From Chiridota heheva (Eukaryota > Echinodermata > Holothuroidea > Apodida > Chiridotidae): 64,000 nt of DNA. The position numbers and the translations under genes are program-made. The notes beneath the pieces were generated by a model. The model worked only from the letters and a program-made list of their open reading frames with translations, did no database searches and was not told the DNA's origin. Positions 10,125-21,365 of this stretch are shown here, one piece after another. The number at the start of each line of letters is the position of its first letter. Positions within the stretch are counted from its first letter, which is position 1. The DNA lies in the NCBI GenBank assembly GCA_020152595.1, contig JAIGNY010000088.1:532001-596000 (forward strand). Reading direction: 5' to 3'.

Positions 10125-11096
10125 CAAGGAATATTCCTTTGCATTTTTATGTTCATTTCTATGGTAAAGGAAAATTAAAGACTTTGGTGTAAAAACCATG
10201 TTGATATCTTATTCCATTTTATAGGAGTTATTGCATTTTAAAGATTGATAAAGTATGATGAAAAGTGACCTCCTAAGATCTTCTTTATGTATTTCTTTGA
10301 AATGAAAATGGTAGGATTTCAACCCCTGCCTGGTTCTCTGAACACTTCTCGAAAAGAGAAGGGTGTTAACCCGGTGTTCATCCACTTTCCATCCTGGCAA
10401 ATTCATTGGGTCCACACTGAAAATAAGTCATAATGACTTACATGTGCTTTCCCTGGCATCTACCTACTGTGGTGTAGCGGTTATCATACCTGTCTACAGA
10501 CCACGAGGCCCCGGGTTCAATCCTGGGGTGGGTAGACACGCCAGTGCACCACAACTGGTTATCAAAGGCCGTGGACATTGACTTGGTTGTCGATGTTATG
10601 TCTGTCCGTACGTCGTACCTGTGTTCTCGTCCGGGTCGTATTAAGCGTTTCGTGATAGTATTTGTACTATCATAACCGAATACGCAGGCGACCACCCCGT
10701 CATTGTAATTGTGTGTTCAACTCTCTCTCTTTCTCTCTTTCCCTGGCATATGCCTAAAAGTGAAATGCAAAATGCATTTTTCTTTCATTTAGAATAGACA
10801 GTGCATGGGAAAATGGGAAAAGAATGTTCTTGCAAAGTGCATGTTATACCCAATCTAAGCAAGTAAACAAAAAGTTTTTTTTAATGATTCACAAACAGGC
10901 AATTCATTTTTAAAGAAATACATAAACAGTGTTTGTGGATCTGCATGCAGTTACAACACGACATTTACACACTCGCGCAATTTTTGAAATGCAATAACTC
11001 CTAAATGGAAGAAGATATCAACATGATTTTGCACCAAATTGTTTCTTTAATAGTCCTCTATTATATACATGAAAATCCACGGGAATATTCCTTTAA
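10125..11096. mobile_element. TTAA-type palindromic element split by a SINE
   Basis: The left arm (about 10125-10306) is homologous to the reverse complement of the right arm (about 10905-11096). Shared pieces are GGAATATTCC at the tips, AAATGCAATAACTCCTA in mid-arm, and AAAGAAATACATAA at the inner edge. The right tip ends CCTTTAAG, giving a TTAA; the left tip reads CTCAAGG and has decayed from TTAAAGG. It matches the intact element at 34724-35287. A 277-bp SINE occupies the loop (10460-10736). TTAA targets are characteristic of piggyBac-like elements; that assignment is an inference. Confidence 0.65.
10460..10736 (+). mobile_element. tRNA-derived SINE, family 1, full length
   Basis: The tRNA-like head has an A-box-like TGGTGTAGCGG (10470-10480) and a B box GGTTCAATCC (10514-10523), the two internal RNA polymerase III promoter elements. 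A core follows, containing CAACTGGTTATCAAAGGC (10552-10569), then a CT-rich tail. The perfect 13-bp direct repeat CTTTCCCTGGCAT flanks the insertion (10447-10459 and 10737-10749), the signature of target-primed retrotransposition. Two more copies lie on the minus strand at 40742-41019 and 52867-53048. Confidence 0.9.
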
Positions 11097-12100
11097 GAAA
11101 CCCAAGAGAAAGTACACTGTCCTTAGCGTAATGCCCGTGGCTTCTACTAAACGTCAATGACATCATTCGGCAATCCAATGGGATTATTTTTTCATTAAGT
11201 TGAAGCTCTTCAAAATACAAGATGAATTTCTGTTTCTTCAAGATGACAGATATTAGTTAGGATTCTGTCTAAGTATGTAATACAATTATAATTAATAGTA
11301 CAAATTATATTTCCTGAGAGAATAATACAAGCACTTTTCTTAGTTAAGTTGTTTAATTAAAAATCTTCCCAAGAAAATTATTTGTTTGAAGAAAAATCAC
11401 ATTTATGATTAAATTAAAAATTCATTTTAAAACTAACAGCCAATTTTTGTTTGCGTTAAATTAGGGCCCTATTACATCATACTTCACCTAATCATAAGGA
11501 AAAGTTGGTGATCCATTTGCATTCATTAAAACTAAAGGAAATCTCCTTCAATTTTGGGAAATTTTTCAATTTTTAGGATATCTCCTTCCCACATTTCTGG
11601 GAAATTTTCTTCAATCTTTAATCAAATGTCATAAAAATGTTCAACAAGAAAGCAATCCATGGAGTTGCTGGTCTCATCACCTCAAGTATACAGCATAGTG
11701 GGGGAAATAGCTAACAGGGTCACTGTAGCTCTGTGACATTTGACATTGTGACCCCAGAGTCACAGGACACAAATTCATGTACCAAGTTTTTATGGTACAA
11801 CATAGGATTGGTATAGGTCTTGTACTTTTTGAGTTTAAAATGGCACAAAATTTTGCATAAAGAGCACTTATTTGACCTTTGACCTGCAATTATTTTAATT
11901 TTTTGTTAGAATGTCAAACCCTACCCACCTATGCAATTTGAAAAGATACCAAGTAATTTCTTCAAAAGATACAGCCATCACCCAAAACTTGTACCTTTGT
12001 ACCCCAAAACCTTGGAGACAAATGTTCCAGGACAGGGGTGCCCATCCACCAATTTTGGTTCATGTGTGTGTTTCAGTTATAATCGACACAAAATTAATTG
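11097..12100. other. Non-coding, no feature recognised
   Basis: AT-rich, with a short T-rich stretch near 11540-11620 resembling the interior units of the element at 8311-9175. Open frames lack recognisable homology. Confidence 0.4.
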
Positions 12101-12104
12101 TTGC

Positions 12105-12170
12105 ATACACACGTATGCATGCATACACACGTATGCATGCATACACACGTATGCATGCATACACACACAC
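12105..12170. repeat. 18-bp tandem repeat
   Basis: Just over three copies of a unit close to ACACACGTATGCATGCAT. The unit contains the palindrome ATGCAT and alternating purine-pyrimidine sequence. Confidence 0.8.
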
Positions 12171-12364
12171 CACACAGAGTGATGCAAAAATCACCAAATA
12201 TTGTACCGTTCCAAAAACTTATGACCCCTAACACGTCATCATATGAAACCACCTGGTAGGCCTCACCAGTCCCCCTAATATCAAGTAGTGTAGTGTAGGA
12301 GGTATAGGCAGTTATTTGCCAATACAGAAAGGGACTACCATATCTCATTCCCACATATAAGGGT

Positions 12365-12925
12365 GTTTCATCTGACATAATGAGATCACATGACTTTGTT
12401 TACATCGCCATTTTGTCGGGAAAGAACACTTGTCGGCTGCTGTACACTTAATTAGACTTACATACATTTGCATATTGTTATATAAGATTATTTTTGTAAG
12501 ATAATTATGCTGGAATCTTGCTGTGCCGTTGATAGACATGTGCCTGGGAATACAAAGTGGGTTTCTGCTGTACAACGCGATGGCTTTCAAGCCACAGTTC
12601 ACACTAGGAATGCAGTGAGCACTTTATATCAGGTATGTAGGCTTTGTATGAGTATAACAAACAATCAGCTGACATTCACGTAAAAGTTATTCTTCGTACA
12701 TCCAATGATTAAATAAAATGTAAGGAAAATTTGGAAGCGAACAAAAATTGTAATAATTAGCAAAAGTCGCTGAACTGGTACTGGTTAGCTTAGCATGTAG
12801 TATGTTTGTTATACGTGTTATGTGACTGAGCTGTGTAAAGACCGTGAAACACAACGACGCCGCTGCCCTGCAAAATGGCTTCCAGATGAGTTAGAGTCAC
12901 GTGATAAAATCCCTCTATATGTATA
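12365..12925 (-). repeat. Long dispersed repeat, copy 2 (inverted)
   Basis: Reverse-complement copy of 6540-7125, with the same landmarks and scattered substitutions. It lies about 5.2 kb from its partner, so the pair forms a long inverted repeat enclosing the 7.1-12.4 kb cluster of transposons. Confidence 0.75.
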
Positions 12926-15209
12926 TGTGGGTGATGAGATAATAACTTGAGATGAAAGCATGCACAAGGGAAGGTAAAATCCTCTCTTGCATATCTAAAC
13001 CAACCCTTAACCTTGAGGTAGGCTACTTTCCCAAAACAAAGTGAGTCAAAAAACTACGCGAAAACAACACTGTGCTTTCATTAGAATGACGGTGTCAAAC
13101 ATTCGCGGAAAACAGCTATAAATATAACAGGCCTATAGAAATACAACGAAATTATAAACAAATCTATACTGTTATCTCCTCAAAATGCCTCCATTTGCCC
13201 CGGGGGCTTCACGATCCTCTTGTTAGTCATGCACGAGCGAATGATGAATGTTCATCATTGGTCATACATTAATACCTTTCATGTAACATTCACTTACCAC
13301 ATTCAAGGTTCATTATGAAGCATCATACTCCATCAAGCACAAGTGTTAATGTTCATACTCACTGTATAGCTGCATGTTTGGCAAGTGGGCAAAATCCTAT
13401 AACATAACCTAGAGTGACTTATTTTTGTTTTATTATCCTTAGCCATGTTTTATACAGAAGTGTATGCATGTATAGGGAAATATACAACCACTACATCACT
13501 GTGGACATGGTAGTATACAACTTGTTGTCAGGGACCGTGGAGATGGTGGAGGGGGCTGAGGTGGGGATGGGGGGATTGAGCACCCACTTTTTAACAATAT
13601 GACCTGCAAGGATTTTGCCTTCCTGATTTTTCCTGAAAGGTGGTAAAACTGGGATATTACTATCATAAAATTGAAACAATTGGTAAAATTGGGAAAAAAG
13701 TATTTGAAATATTTGATATTGTTCTGTCATTGAACCTACTGTAGAATAAATATTTGTACCTTCTTATTTTGAAGGATATTTATTTTATATTTCAAAAGTG
13801 AAATGATGTTAAAACACATATCTTTGCCATCATGTCACATTTATTGACCAATAAGGGGAGGGGATGGAGAAGGTATGCAATTTGTGTGTTAATTATGATG
13901 TACAGGAACATATGCCATGAAAGTGGAACCTAAACATGCCAAACTTCACCTCTGGAAACTTTCTTTTTTTGTATCTAAATGCATTAATGGAGGTATTGGT
14001 TCCATTCCTCAAATTGTCCATGGGACCTAATCTTACAACAAACTTTGGTGAGGAGCCCTTTCTCCCCCCTTCCCCTTCCATATGTCAGTCCCTGATAGTA
14101 CAGTATACATTTTATTCATTTCTTTTGAGCTCTTTTTGCATGTCAGACAATCAAAATGTATTGTTTTTGCTCAATAGTATCCAACGTTTTCCTGATAATT
14201 TCTGGAAATAGGGTCTATTTGCTCAATATACTGAGATATCCAACTTTTTCCTCAAGATATCCAACTTTTGCTCAAAATATTTGGCAACCAGGGGGAGGGG
14301 TATTGGAGGGGGTGGGGTAGTGGGGAAACATTTTATCTAGGGAGCCGTGTTTTGCATGGCAAATTTCAAGAAATCCCTGCCGAAATTATAAGCTCGTCTT
14401 CATCTGTTCATGACTGATATGAGAGCCATGCACAACTGAAAGCAGACTTTGTGAATTTCAGAAATTTTGCCGAAATAATTACCATGAAACTGAAAAGCTG
14501 TTCCATGAGTTCCGTCATTAACTTGTTGTAATGACCTTCACTCGCCTGCTCGCAATTTGATTTTTTTCTTTTTTTTGTGGGGAAAACATTTACCAATCAG
14601 GTATATGAATAGAAATATGATTTTTTATTTTGGTAGGGTGTAAATACCATGTAATAAAAAACAAAGAGTTCATAAGCTAGTGAAATCTTTTTTAAATAAA
14701 CTACAAAACAACACACCAAAAGTAACTTAAATATCTGTACAATTTTCAATTTGATATGAATGACACGCAAAGAAGTTCAATAGTTTTATTTACATGCTAA
14801 AATCTTGATAAGGCGAAATATATTAGGCTTCTGATAACAACATAAATACCAGTAAAAATAACAAATGTTATTGAACCCTACAGAACCAAGTTCAATAGCT
14901 CTTTACTCTTGCAAAACTTACTTGAAATGTCAACTTGCAGAGAATTATAGGTTTATTAAACAGCAGATTTTTACTTAAGATTTCATGTATGTTGTCGTAC
15001 ATATTAACATGTTCTCTTAGAGGTAAATCCCGACCTCTTAAATTGATCAAACTCCCAGAGTTTTAAGAACCTCACCTCTGGTAATCCAAGGGAGTGTTGT
15101 CCCCTGGAACCCCAACCCTGAGGCATCAACAAAATGGTGCACACCTAGAAATTATCAATGCATACCCATTTATCTAATTTCTAGATGAACCAATGGCTGA
15201 AGGAGGGAG
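12926..15209. other. Non-coding intron-like DNA
   Basis: AT-rich, with G-rich patches near 13540-13580, 13855-13875 and 14290-14330. Open frames of 62-91 codons show no domain. No RNA gene is recognised. Confidence 0.4.
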
Positions 15210-15289
15210 AGGGGGGGGGGGGCATAGCTTGGATTCAGAAATTTATATGGTCCCACCCACCACCCCTGCACAAATTCTAGCTACACCAC
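15210..15289. mobile_element. Degenerate hAT-like remnant
   Basis: A G-run followed by GCATAGCTTGG and, 60 bp later, TAGCTACACCACTG, which resembles the right end of the hAT-like elements (TAGCTACGCCACTG type). The left terminus has decayed and no duplication is visible. Confidence 0.35.
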
Positions 15290-15896
15290 TGGTTTGAACT
15301 ATAATGCAACGATTACAGCCAGTCTGCATATAATGACAACTCGCTGGTTCAGATATAAGCTTTCAATTAAACTGCAGTTTTCATCACCATGCAGTGAAGG
15401 TCATATTTTCATCAATTGCATCAGGAAGACAATCCTCAAAAATTGGTTTTAAATGGTTTTCACAAGAGATTAGAAGATGATCCATTGCTTTACCAAAGTC
15501 AAATAGATCGCACAAAGGGAATATGATTCCTAACGTCATTTTAACACCCAAATGTTGATAATGAATTCAAGTTCAACATGAGTACATTACCTCTTCGATG
15601 AGCAGGAGTCGAACACAATATGGTGTATAGGTGTATGCATGTGCTTCACATACTAATATCATGATCCTCTTAAGATGGCAATTACTGCAATAAATTAAAA
15701 CCAACTGCAACTGTGATGACAGCCCTCCCTCTGGAAATAATCATTAACAGCTTTCTGACGTACAAAGATCATTTACATACAAAGAGTAAGTTCACGAAGT
15801 GGTGATACAATGCAAATCATCTACATGTAAACATACACTAATGTGCAAGAATAGTGTAGACAAGTGATTCCTGATGTAAAATGGGTCTGCCATGCA
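15290..15896. other. Non-coding, no feature recognised
   Basis: AT-rich sequence; nothing supported. Confidence 0.4.
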
Positions 15897-15901
15897 TGCT
15901 T

Positions 15902-16103
15902 AGGCGGGATTTGAGGGGGCAAGGGGAACCTCCCCCAACTTTTTTTCCAAATTTGTATCTTTTGTATGGTGATTTGTTGCATCTTAGCATAAATTGTTTG
16001 CATCTTAGCACAATTTGTTTGCATCTTAGCATGATTTGTGGCTTGCCTCCCCCACACTTTTGTTTTTGCTCCCCCACACTTTCAGTGAGCAAATCCTGCC
16101 CAT
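15902..16103. mobile_element. Short inverted-repeat element (GGCGGGATTTG ends), copy 1
   Basis: Left end GGCGGGATTTG, right end the inverse of GGCAGGATTTG. Inside are three tandem units around TTGCATCTTAGCA (15975-16040) and C-rich segments. A second copy at 25448-25600 shares the ends and TTTGTATGGTGATTT, so this is a dispersed family rather than a chance inverted repeat. Confidence 0.6.
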
Positions 16104-16182
16104 GCATGCATGTGTATGTTTCTGCTTTCCCTGAGAGAAAATTAGTTATCCCAAGCTTTGGCTTCAGATATCAAACATTGCA

Positions 16183-16999
16183 ATCATAGCAACCAGCCAT
16201 AAAGGTAGGGTTGAAGGACACACCCTCCATCATAGCAACCAGCCATAAAGGTAGGGTTGGAGGGCACACCCTCCATCAAAGCAACCAGCCATAAAGGTAG
16301 GGAGGGCACACCCTCCATCATAGCAACCAGCCATAAAGGTAGGGTTGGAGGGCACACCCTCCATCAAAGCAACCAGCCATAAAGGTAGGATCGAAGGGCA
16401 CACCCTCCATCATAGCAACCAGCCATAAAGGTAGGGTTGAAGGGCACACCCTCCATCAAAGCAACCAGCCATAAAGGTAGGATCGAAGGGCACACCCTCC
16501 ATCATAGCAACCAGCCATAAAGGTAGGGTTGAAGGACACACCCTCCATCAAAGCAACCAGCCATAAAGGTAGGGTTGAAGGGCACACCCTCCATCAAAGC
16601 AACCAGCCATAAAGGTAGGATCGAAGGGCACACCCTCCATCATAGCAACCAGCCATAAAGGTAGGGTTGAAGGGCACACCCTCCATCATAGCAACCAGCC
16701 ATAAAGGTAGGATTGAAGGCACACCCTCCATCAAAGCAACCAGCCATAAAGGTAGGATCGAAGGGCACACCCTCCATCATAGCAACCAGCCATAAAGGTA
16801 GGGTTGAAGGGCACACCCTCCATCATAGCAACCAGCCATAAAGGTAGGGTTGAAGGGCACACCCTCCATCATAGCAACCAGCCATAAAGGTAGGGTTGAA
16901 GGGCACACCCTCCATCATAGCAACCAGCCATAAAAGTAAGGTTGAAGGGCACACCCTCCATCATAGCAACCAGCCATAAAGGTAGGGTTGAAGGGCACA
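16183..16999. repeat. 46-bp minisatellite
   Basis: About 18 copies of a 46-bp unit containing AGCAACCAGCCATAAAGGTA and GAAGGGCACACCCTCCATCA. Units alternate between CATCATAGC and CATCAAAGC, and between GGGTTGAAGG and GGATCGAAGG. The pattern of variants suggests amplification of two- to three-unit blocks. Confidence 0.9.
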
Positions 17000-17979
17000 C
17001 CTTTCAATAGACTGCACAAGCATCGATGAATATTGAGCAAGATTATTAGCATACCCATATAGGAGGACAATATCATAGCTATTGCAGATATTTCCCCCTC
17101 GTAATATACCCCCTAGGCAAATATTTCCAAATAGTGATGAAGAAGAGGAAGTATTTGGTCTGCAACCATCCCAGTTGCAAGAGGTGGTGCAGAAGAGGGT
17201 GTGGAAGACAAAGTTCTTGGGGTTGATAGGATCCAAATTGCTGTTAATAAATGGTCAGTACCCTGTACCTGAAATTACGTGTTATATAAAACATTCCACG
17301 CTCTTTTGTACATTATTACAAAGAACAAACTTATTAGATCGTACCCTTGATTTCGATGAACTACTACTAGTAGTATGCTACTACTACTCACAGACTTGAC
17401 TTGTGTTGACGCCGGACTGATCCCCAAGATCTTCTGGTGGTTTCCTTTTGATTGTGGGGTACTTTCGGGCAGAAGTACCCTTAAACTGCTGCCGTTTGTA
17501 CAAGCTGCCAAGACTAAATCTTTCTTTCAATTCATGTCAACTGTCAAAGCAATCCGGCTCGAAATAATCACTACATATATGGAGTCCATACATACAAAAT
17601 CTGATTGAGTATTGTTCACAAAATTATTCCATATTTTACAGATTATTAAGTTCTTCGGGAATCTATGAAAACTAAGACCTCTCATTTGGTATTACTACAC
17701 CTGCCAACCACACATTGAACCAGCATTTTGACAAATGACATCAAAAATTCATAATTTTCCATGATGAAAACATTAAAAGTATGATGTAACCTGCAACAAT
17801 TGTGTACTATATGTGTACATTGTACATACACTAGCTGTACATCACGGATGGAATGTCAGTTCAGGCAATGACATCATTGGTGGGAAGGTGAAACTGCTTA
17901 TTTTTTCGAGCACCGGTGGGACAGTCTTTTTTAATTTGCTATTTTCTTCACGAAAAAGTGATTTGTGATAAAAAATGGC
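17000..17979. other. Non-coding, no feature recognised
   Basis: This includes somewhat GC-richer sequence at 17090-17560 with overlapping open frames on both strands, but none shows a recognisable domain or paired splice signals I would trust. Confidence 0.35.
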
Positions 17980-17982
17980 ATT

Positions 17983-18785
17983 CCACCATATCTCCTACAT
18001 GGCATTCCACCATATGTCCCACATGGCATGATTCAATCAAATGTCCCATATGGCATCCCTCCCTATGTCCCACATGGCATCCCTCCCTGTGTCCCACATG
18101 GCATCCCTCCCTATGTCCCACATGGCATCCCACCCTATGCTGCACATGGATACCATCCCATGTGTCAAATGGCATCCCACCCCATGTCCCACATTACATC
18201 CCATCCCATCCCTTGTTCCACATGACATTTCACCATATCTCACATAGCATTCCACCATACAGTATGTCCCACATGGCATGATTCCACCATGTCCCACACA
18301 TGGCATTCCACCAGATGTCCCACATGACATCCCTCCCTAAGTCCCACATGGCATACCATCCTTTGTTCCACATGGATCCCATCCCATGTCTCAAATGGCA
18401 TCCCACCACATGTCCCACATTGGATACCACTATATGTTCCACATGGTATCCCTCCCATTGACATCCTATTTTATGTCCCAGTGCATTACATCCCATGTCC
18501 CCATGGCCTCCTACCTATGCCCCACATAGCCTCCTATCCTGTCACACATGGCATCCCAACCTATGTTACACTCTGTGTTACTCGTGGTAACCCACCCCAT
18601 GTCCCACATGGCATCCCACCCCATGTCCTACATGACATCCCATACCATCTCATGCCCCATATGACATCCCATCCCATAGCACTCCATCCTATGTCCCGCA
18701 TGGCATTCCACCATATATATTACATGGCATCCCACCCTGTTCCACATAGCATCCTACCTCATGTCCCACATGGCATCCCATAGGC
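17983..18785. repeat. Degenerate 24-bp minisatellite
   Basis: The unit is close to CACATGGCATCCCTCC followed by CTATGTCC (24 bp). It is clean near 18040-18130 and increasingly irregular to the right. A remnant lies at about 18955-19020. Several frames remain open because the unit length is divisible by three; these are not genes. Confidence 0.85.
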
Positions 18786-19724
18786 TCCATAAGAAGTCTC
18801 CTCCTAGCTATCAGTCCTGATTGAGCACACTATGTATGAAAGTCTGTCATTCAATATAATAACTTATATGCAAATGACTGTTGAATAAGAAAAAAAAAGG
18901 TGGAGTCAAATAATATATAGCCCTTGGTGCATATCACATGGTATATATTCTATCCTATGTCGCGCATGGCCCACACCTATGTCCCATATGGCATCCCTCC
19001 CTATGTCCACATGCAGTCACATGACACACTCCCTGACGGAGCATACTAAGTAAAAATGTCTTGTCAGTTTACTATAGCAACTTTATGCAAATGAACACAA
19101 TAATAAAGGCAGAGTTTATTAATCATGCCTGATACAGCCGTTGGTGCACAAATAGATTAGAGAAGTTTAAGGGTTTTAAATCTTCAGTGTTATGAGAGAC
19201 ACTTGATGATCGCTGAAGAATTTTGGGAAATTATATCATCTGACAGTTATCTTCGAAGGAAATATCAAATGTTTTAAAGACTTTTTAAGGAAACTAAGTC
19301 TTCAACCTGTCTTAAGAGTGAAAAACTTTAACAGGAAATTCCAGCCTTCCATGAGGATATCTGAAGAAACTTTAACATTTCTGAGAAAATCTCAGGCAAA
19401 ACTGTGGACGGCTGGACGGATGAAATCGCTATTACATAGATTCGCATTATGCTTCGCGTGCTTACCAAAATGAGAATAGCACTTCGAGGTAGAAATCCTG
19501 TTTCTAAATCATACCACCAAGTTCTTTGAAATCCATATCTTTATTTTCCATTATGAAAATTGTGCCAAGAACATGCATTGTAATAATAAAGTGCCAGTTA
19601 CTATTTTAATCAATATTTTCCACAAATCTTAAACAGAATGTGATAAAGGACACAGCAAACGTGACTAAAGTTAATTTTTAAAGCAACATTTTCTTCTGTG
19701 AAAACAGCCATCAAAGTGTTGGTT
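18786..19724. other. Non-coding, with minisatellite remnant
   Basis: AT-rich sequence with the 24-bp unit remnant near 18955-19020. Nothing else recognised. Confidence 0.4.
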
Positions 19725-20325
19725 TGGTTTATTGATGTTTAATGGCACCGCAACAGTCAGAGTCAAATGTGCCAAGAGGGTGTTAATAAATCATGGTGTA
19801 AGAGTAAGGATGGTGAGGAGATGGAAGGCTTGTAAGGGAGATAAGGGGGAAAAACAGAAAAGAAAAAGAAAAAAAACACTTTGGGTGAAAAGAAAGAGGT
19901 GTGTAAGGTTAGGTGTAGAAAGGGAGGGTTTTTGAAGGTCCGAGATTGAGGATAGTGAGGAGAGAAGAGATCTGGAGTTCTGGTATAGGGGACAGGTTAC
20001 AAACATATGCTTGATGGAGAGATCGGTGTCACAAGTGGGGCAGAGAGGGGTAGGGGAGCCGGATAAGAAATGGGAGTGAGTGAGAGAGGAGTGGCCGAGG
20101 CAGATGCAGGTGACAACGATGTCCTTCCTGCGGTTGCGACTGTTCAGAGGGGTGTTGGTCCCGACTTTGGGTTTGATGGTGTGGAGTTTGTTACTGGTTT
20201 CGTGATTCCAGAAGTTTTGCCAGTTTTTTTTTATGTAGTTGGAGATGGAGAGACAGAGGTCTGAGTGTGGAATAGGAAAAGGAGAGGCGATATTTGACAG
20301 AGCTTTGTTGGTGGCTCTGTCATGT
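19725..20325 (-). mobile_element. LINE 3' fragment, 5'-truncated (RNase H end and CCHC)
   Basis: Read on the minus strand, it starts inside the end of an RNase H domain (HDRATNKA, compare GNDRAD-K in the longer copy). It continues through the linker with LTHSHFLSG and ends in the C-terminal zinc-binding motif CPTCDTDLSIKHMFVTCPLY. The 3' end (low coordinate) carries GGTGCCATTAAACATCAATAAACC, similar to the GGTGC-GTTAAGCC ends at 36995 and 48602. Same group of LINE but a more diverged subfamily. It is truncated at the 5' end, as usual for target-primed copies. Confidence 0.75.
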
Positions 20326-21154
20326 AAAATGTAATATATAATGATACAATGTACCTCTTACTAAAAGTCATATCCTTATCATTCAGGAGAATTTCTCTGA
20401 ATCCTTCAAAGAAAACAAATTGAAATTCTGCATACACTTACTAAGGACATTTATTCTCAGAAACAATCACATCATATTTCCTTGCAGTGGGAATTCCAAG
20501 AACCAAAGCATGAAAAGAGATTACAAAAGAAATTACCTAAACAATTTGGAAAGTTTAATTTTTTGAAATCTTTCTTCTCACACAAGCTGAACAAAGGATG
20601 TGAACTTCTTTAATAATTTACTACATAGTTTAATGTTTTCTCTCATGGCACTTAATGGTTTAAATTTGTGGACATGAAAGGAAATGTTTTTAATAAATGT
20701 CATGAAAATGTATATAATCAAAAATGACTAATGGCAGATACAATGCTGCAAGTGCTGATTGGGGTGCTTGATTTCTTCTTCCTAATTTTGAATCAAATTA
20801 AAATGAAAAGAAAGACAATTCATTCCATGAACATTTTTACATTCTGCAGAGCTTACTACACTTCAACCATTATTAAGTGTCATACAAGTTTTCTTCTCTT
20901 GTTGTAACTTTTTATCAGTTTTTAATTTGTATAAGTTTTAAATCTTCAGCTGCAATCCTTGTCAGTTTTGATCTTTGTCAGTTTTTCGTAAAAGGGGGGA
21001 GGGGGGCTTTTCACTATACTTTAATTGTCCTAGTTACCGACAAAGAGCCCTTGTTGATATTTTTACAATACATCACTGGGATGTGGAAAAAGGGTACTAT
21101 TGGGAAATGAATGATTATTAAGTCTTGTAAGCATGCCATCACTACCAACATTCA
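20326..21154. other. Non-coding, no feature recognised
   Basis: AT-rich; nothing supported. Confidence 0.4.
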
Positions 21155-21365
21155 TTAGTGTAGGATCCAGGAGACACCGGAAGCACATGCCCCCACTTTA
21201 AAAAAAAAAATGACAAAAATGCCCCTTTTGAAAATGAAAAGTGCCCCTCAATTACTGATCCAATAGTAGGAAACTGACAACTTACATCAGTCTCATGTAC
21301 GGGAGGAATGTGTCCCTATTGGAAAAGTGCCCCTTTTCTAATAATAAGGTGCCTCTTTTACTTCT
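21155..21365 (+). mobile_element. Copy of the 57074-57355 element, ends unclear
   Basis: It shares AATGCCCCTTTTGAAAA, the CTGA-CCAATAGTAGGAAACTG segment and GTGCC-CTTTTACTT with 57074-57355 in the same order. The start at CATTAGTGTAGGATCC resembles the CAGGAATGTAGGAAGC terminus of that copy. The right end and any target duplication are not clear. Confidence 0.5.

Noticed and set aside
10460..10560. Functional tRNA gene at the SINE heads
   Set aside because: Each is followed by a SINE core and tail and flanked by target duplications, and the anticodon arm is imperfect. These are SINE promoters.
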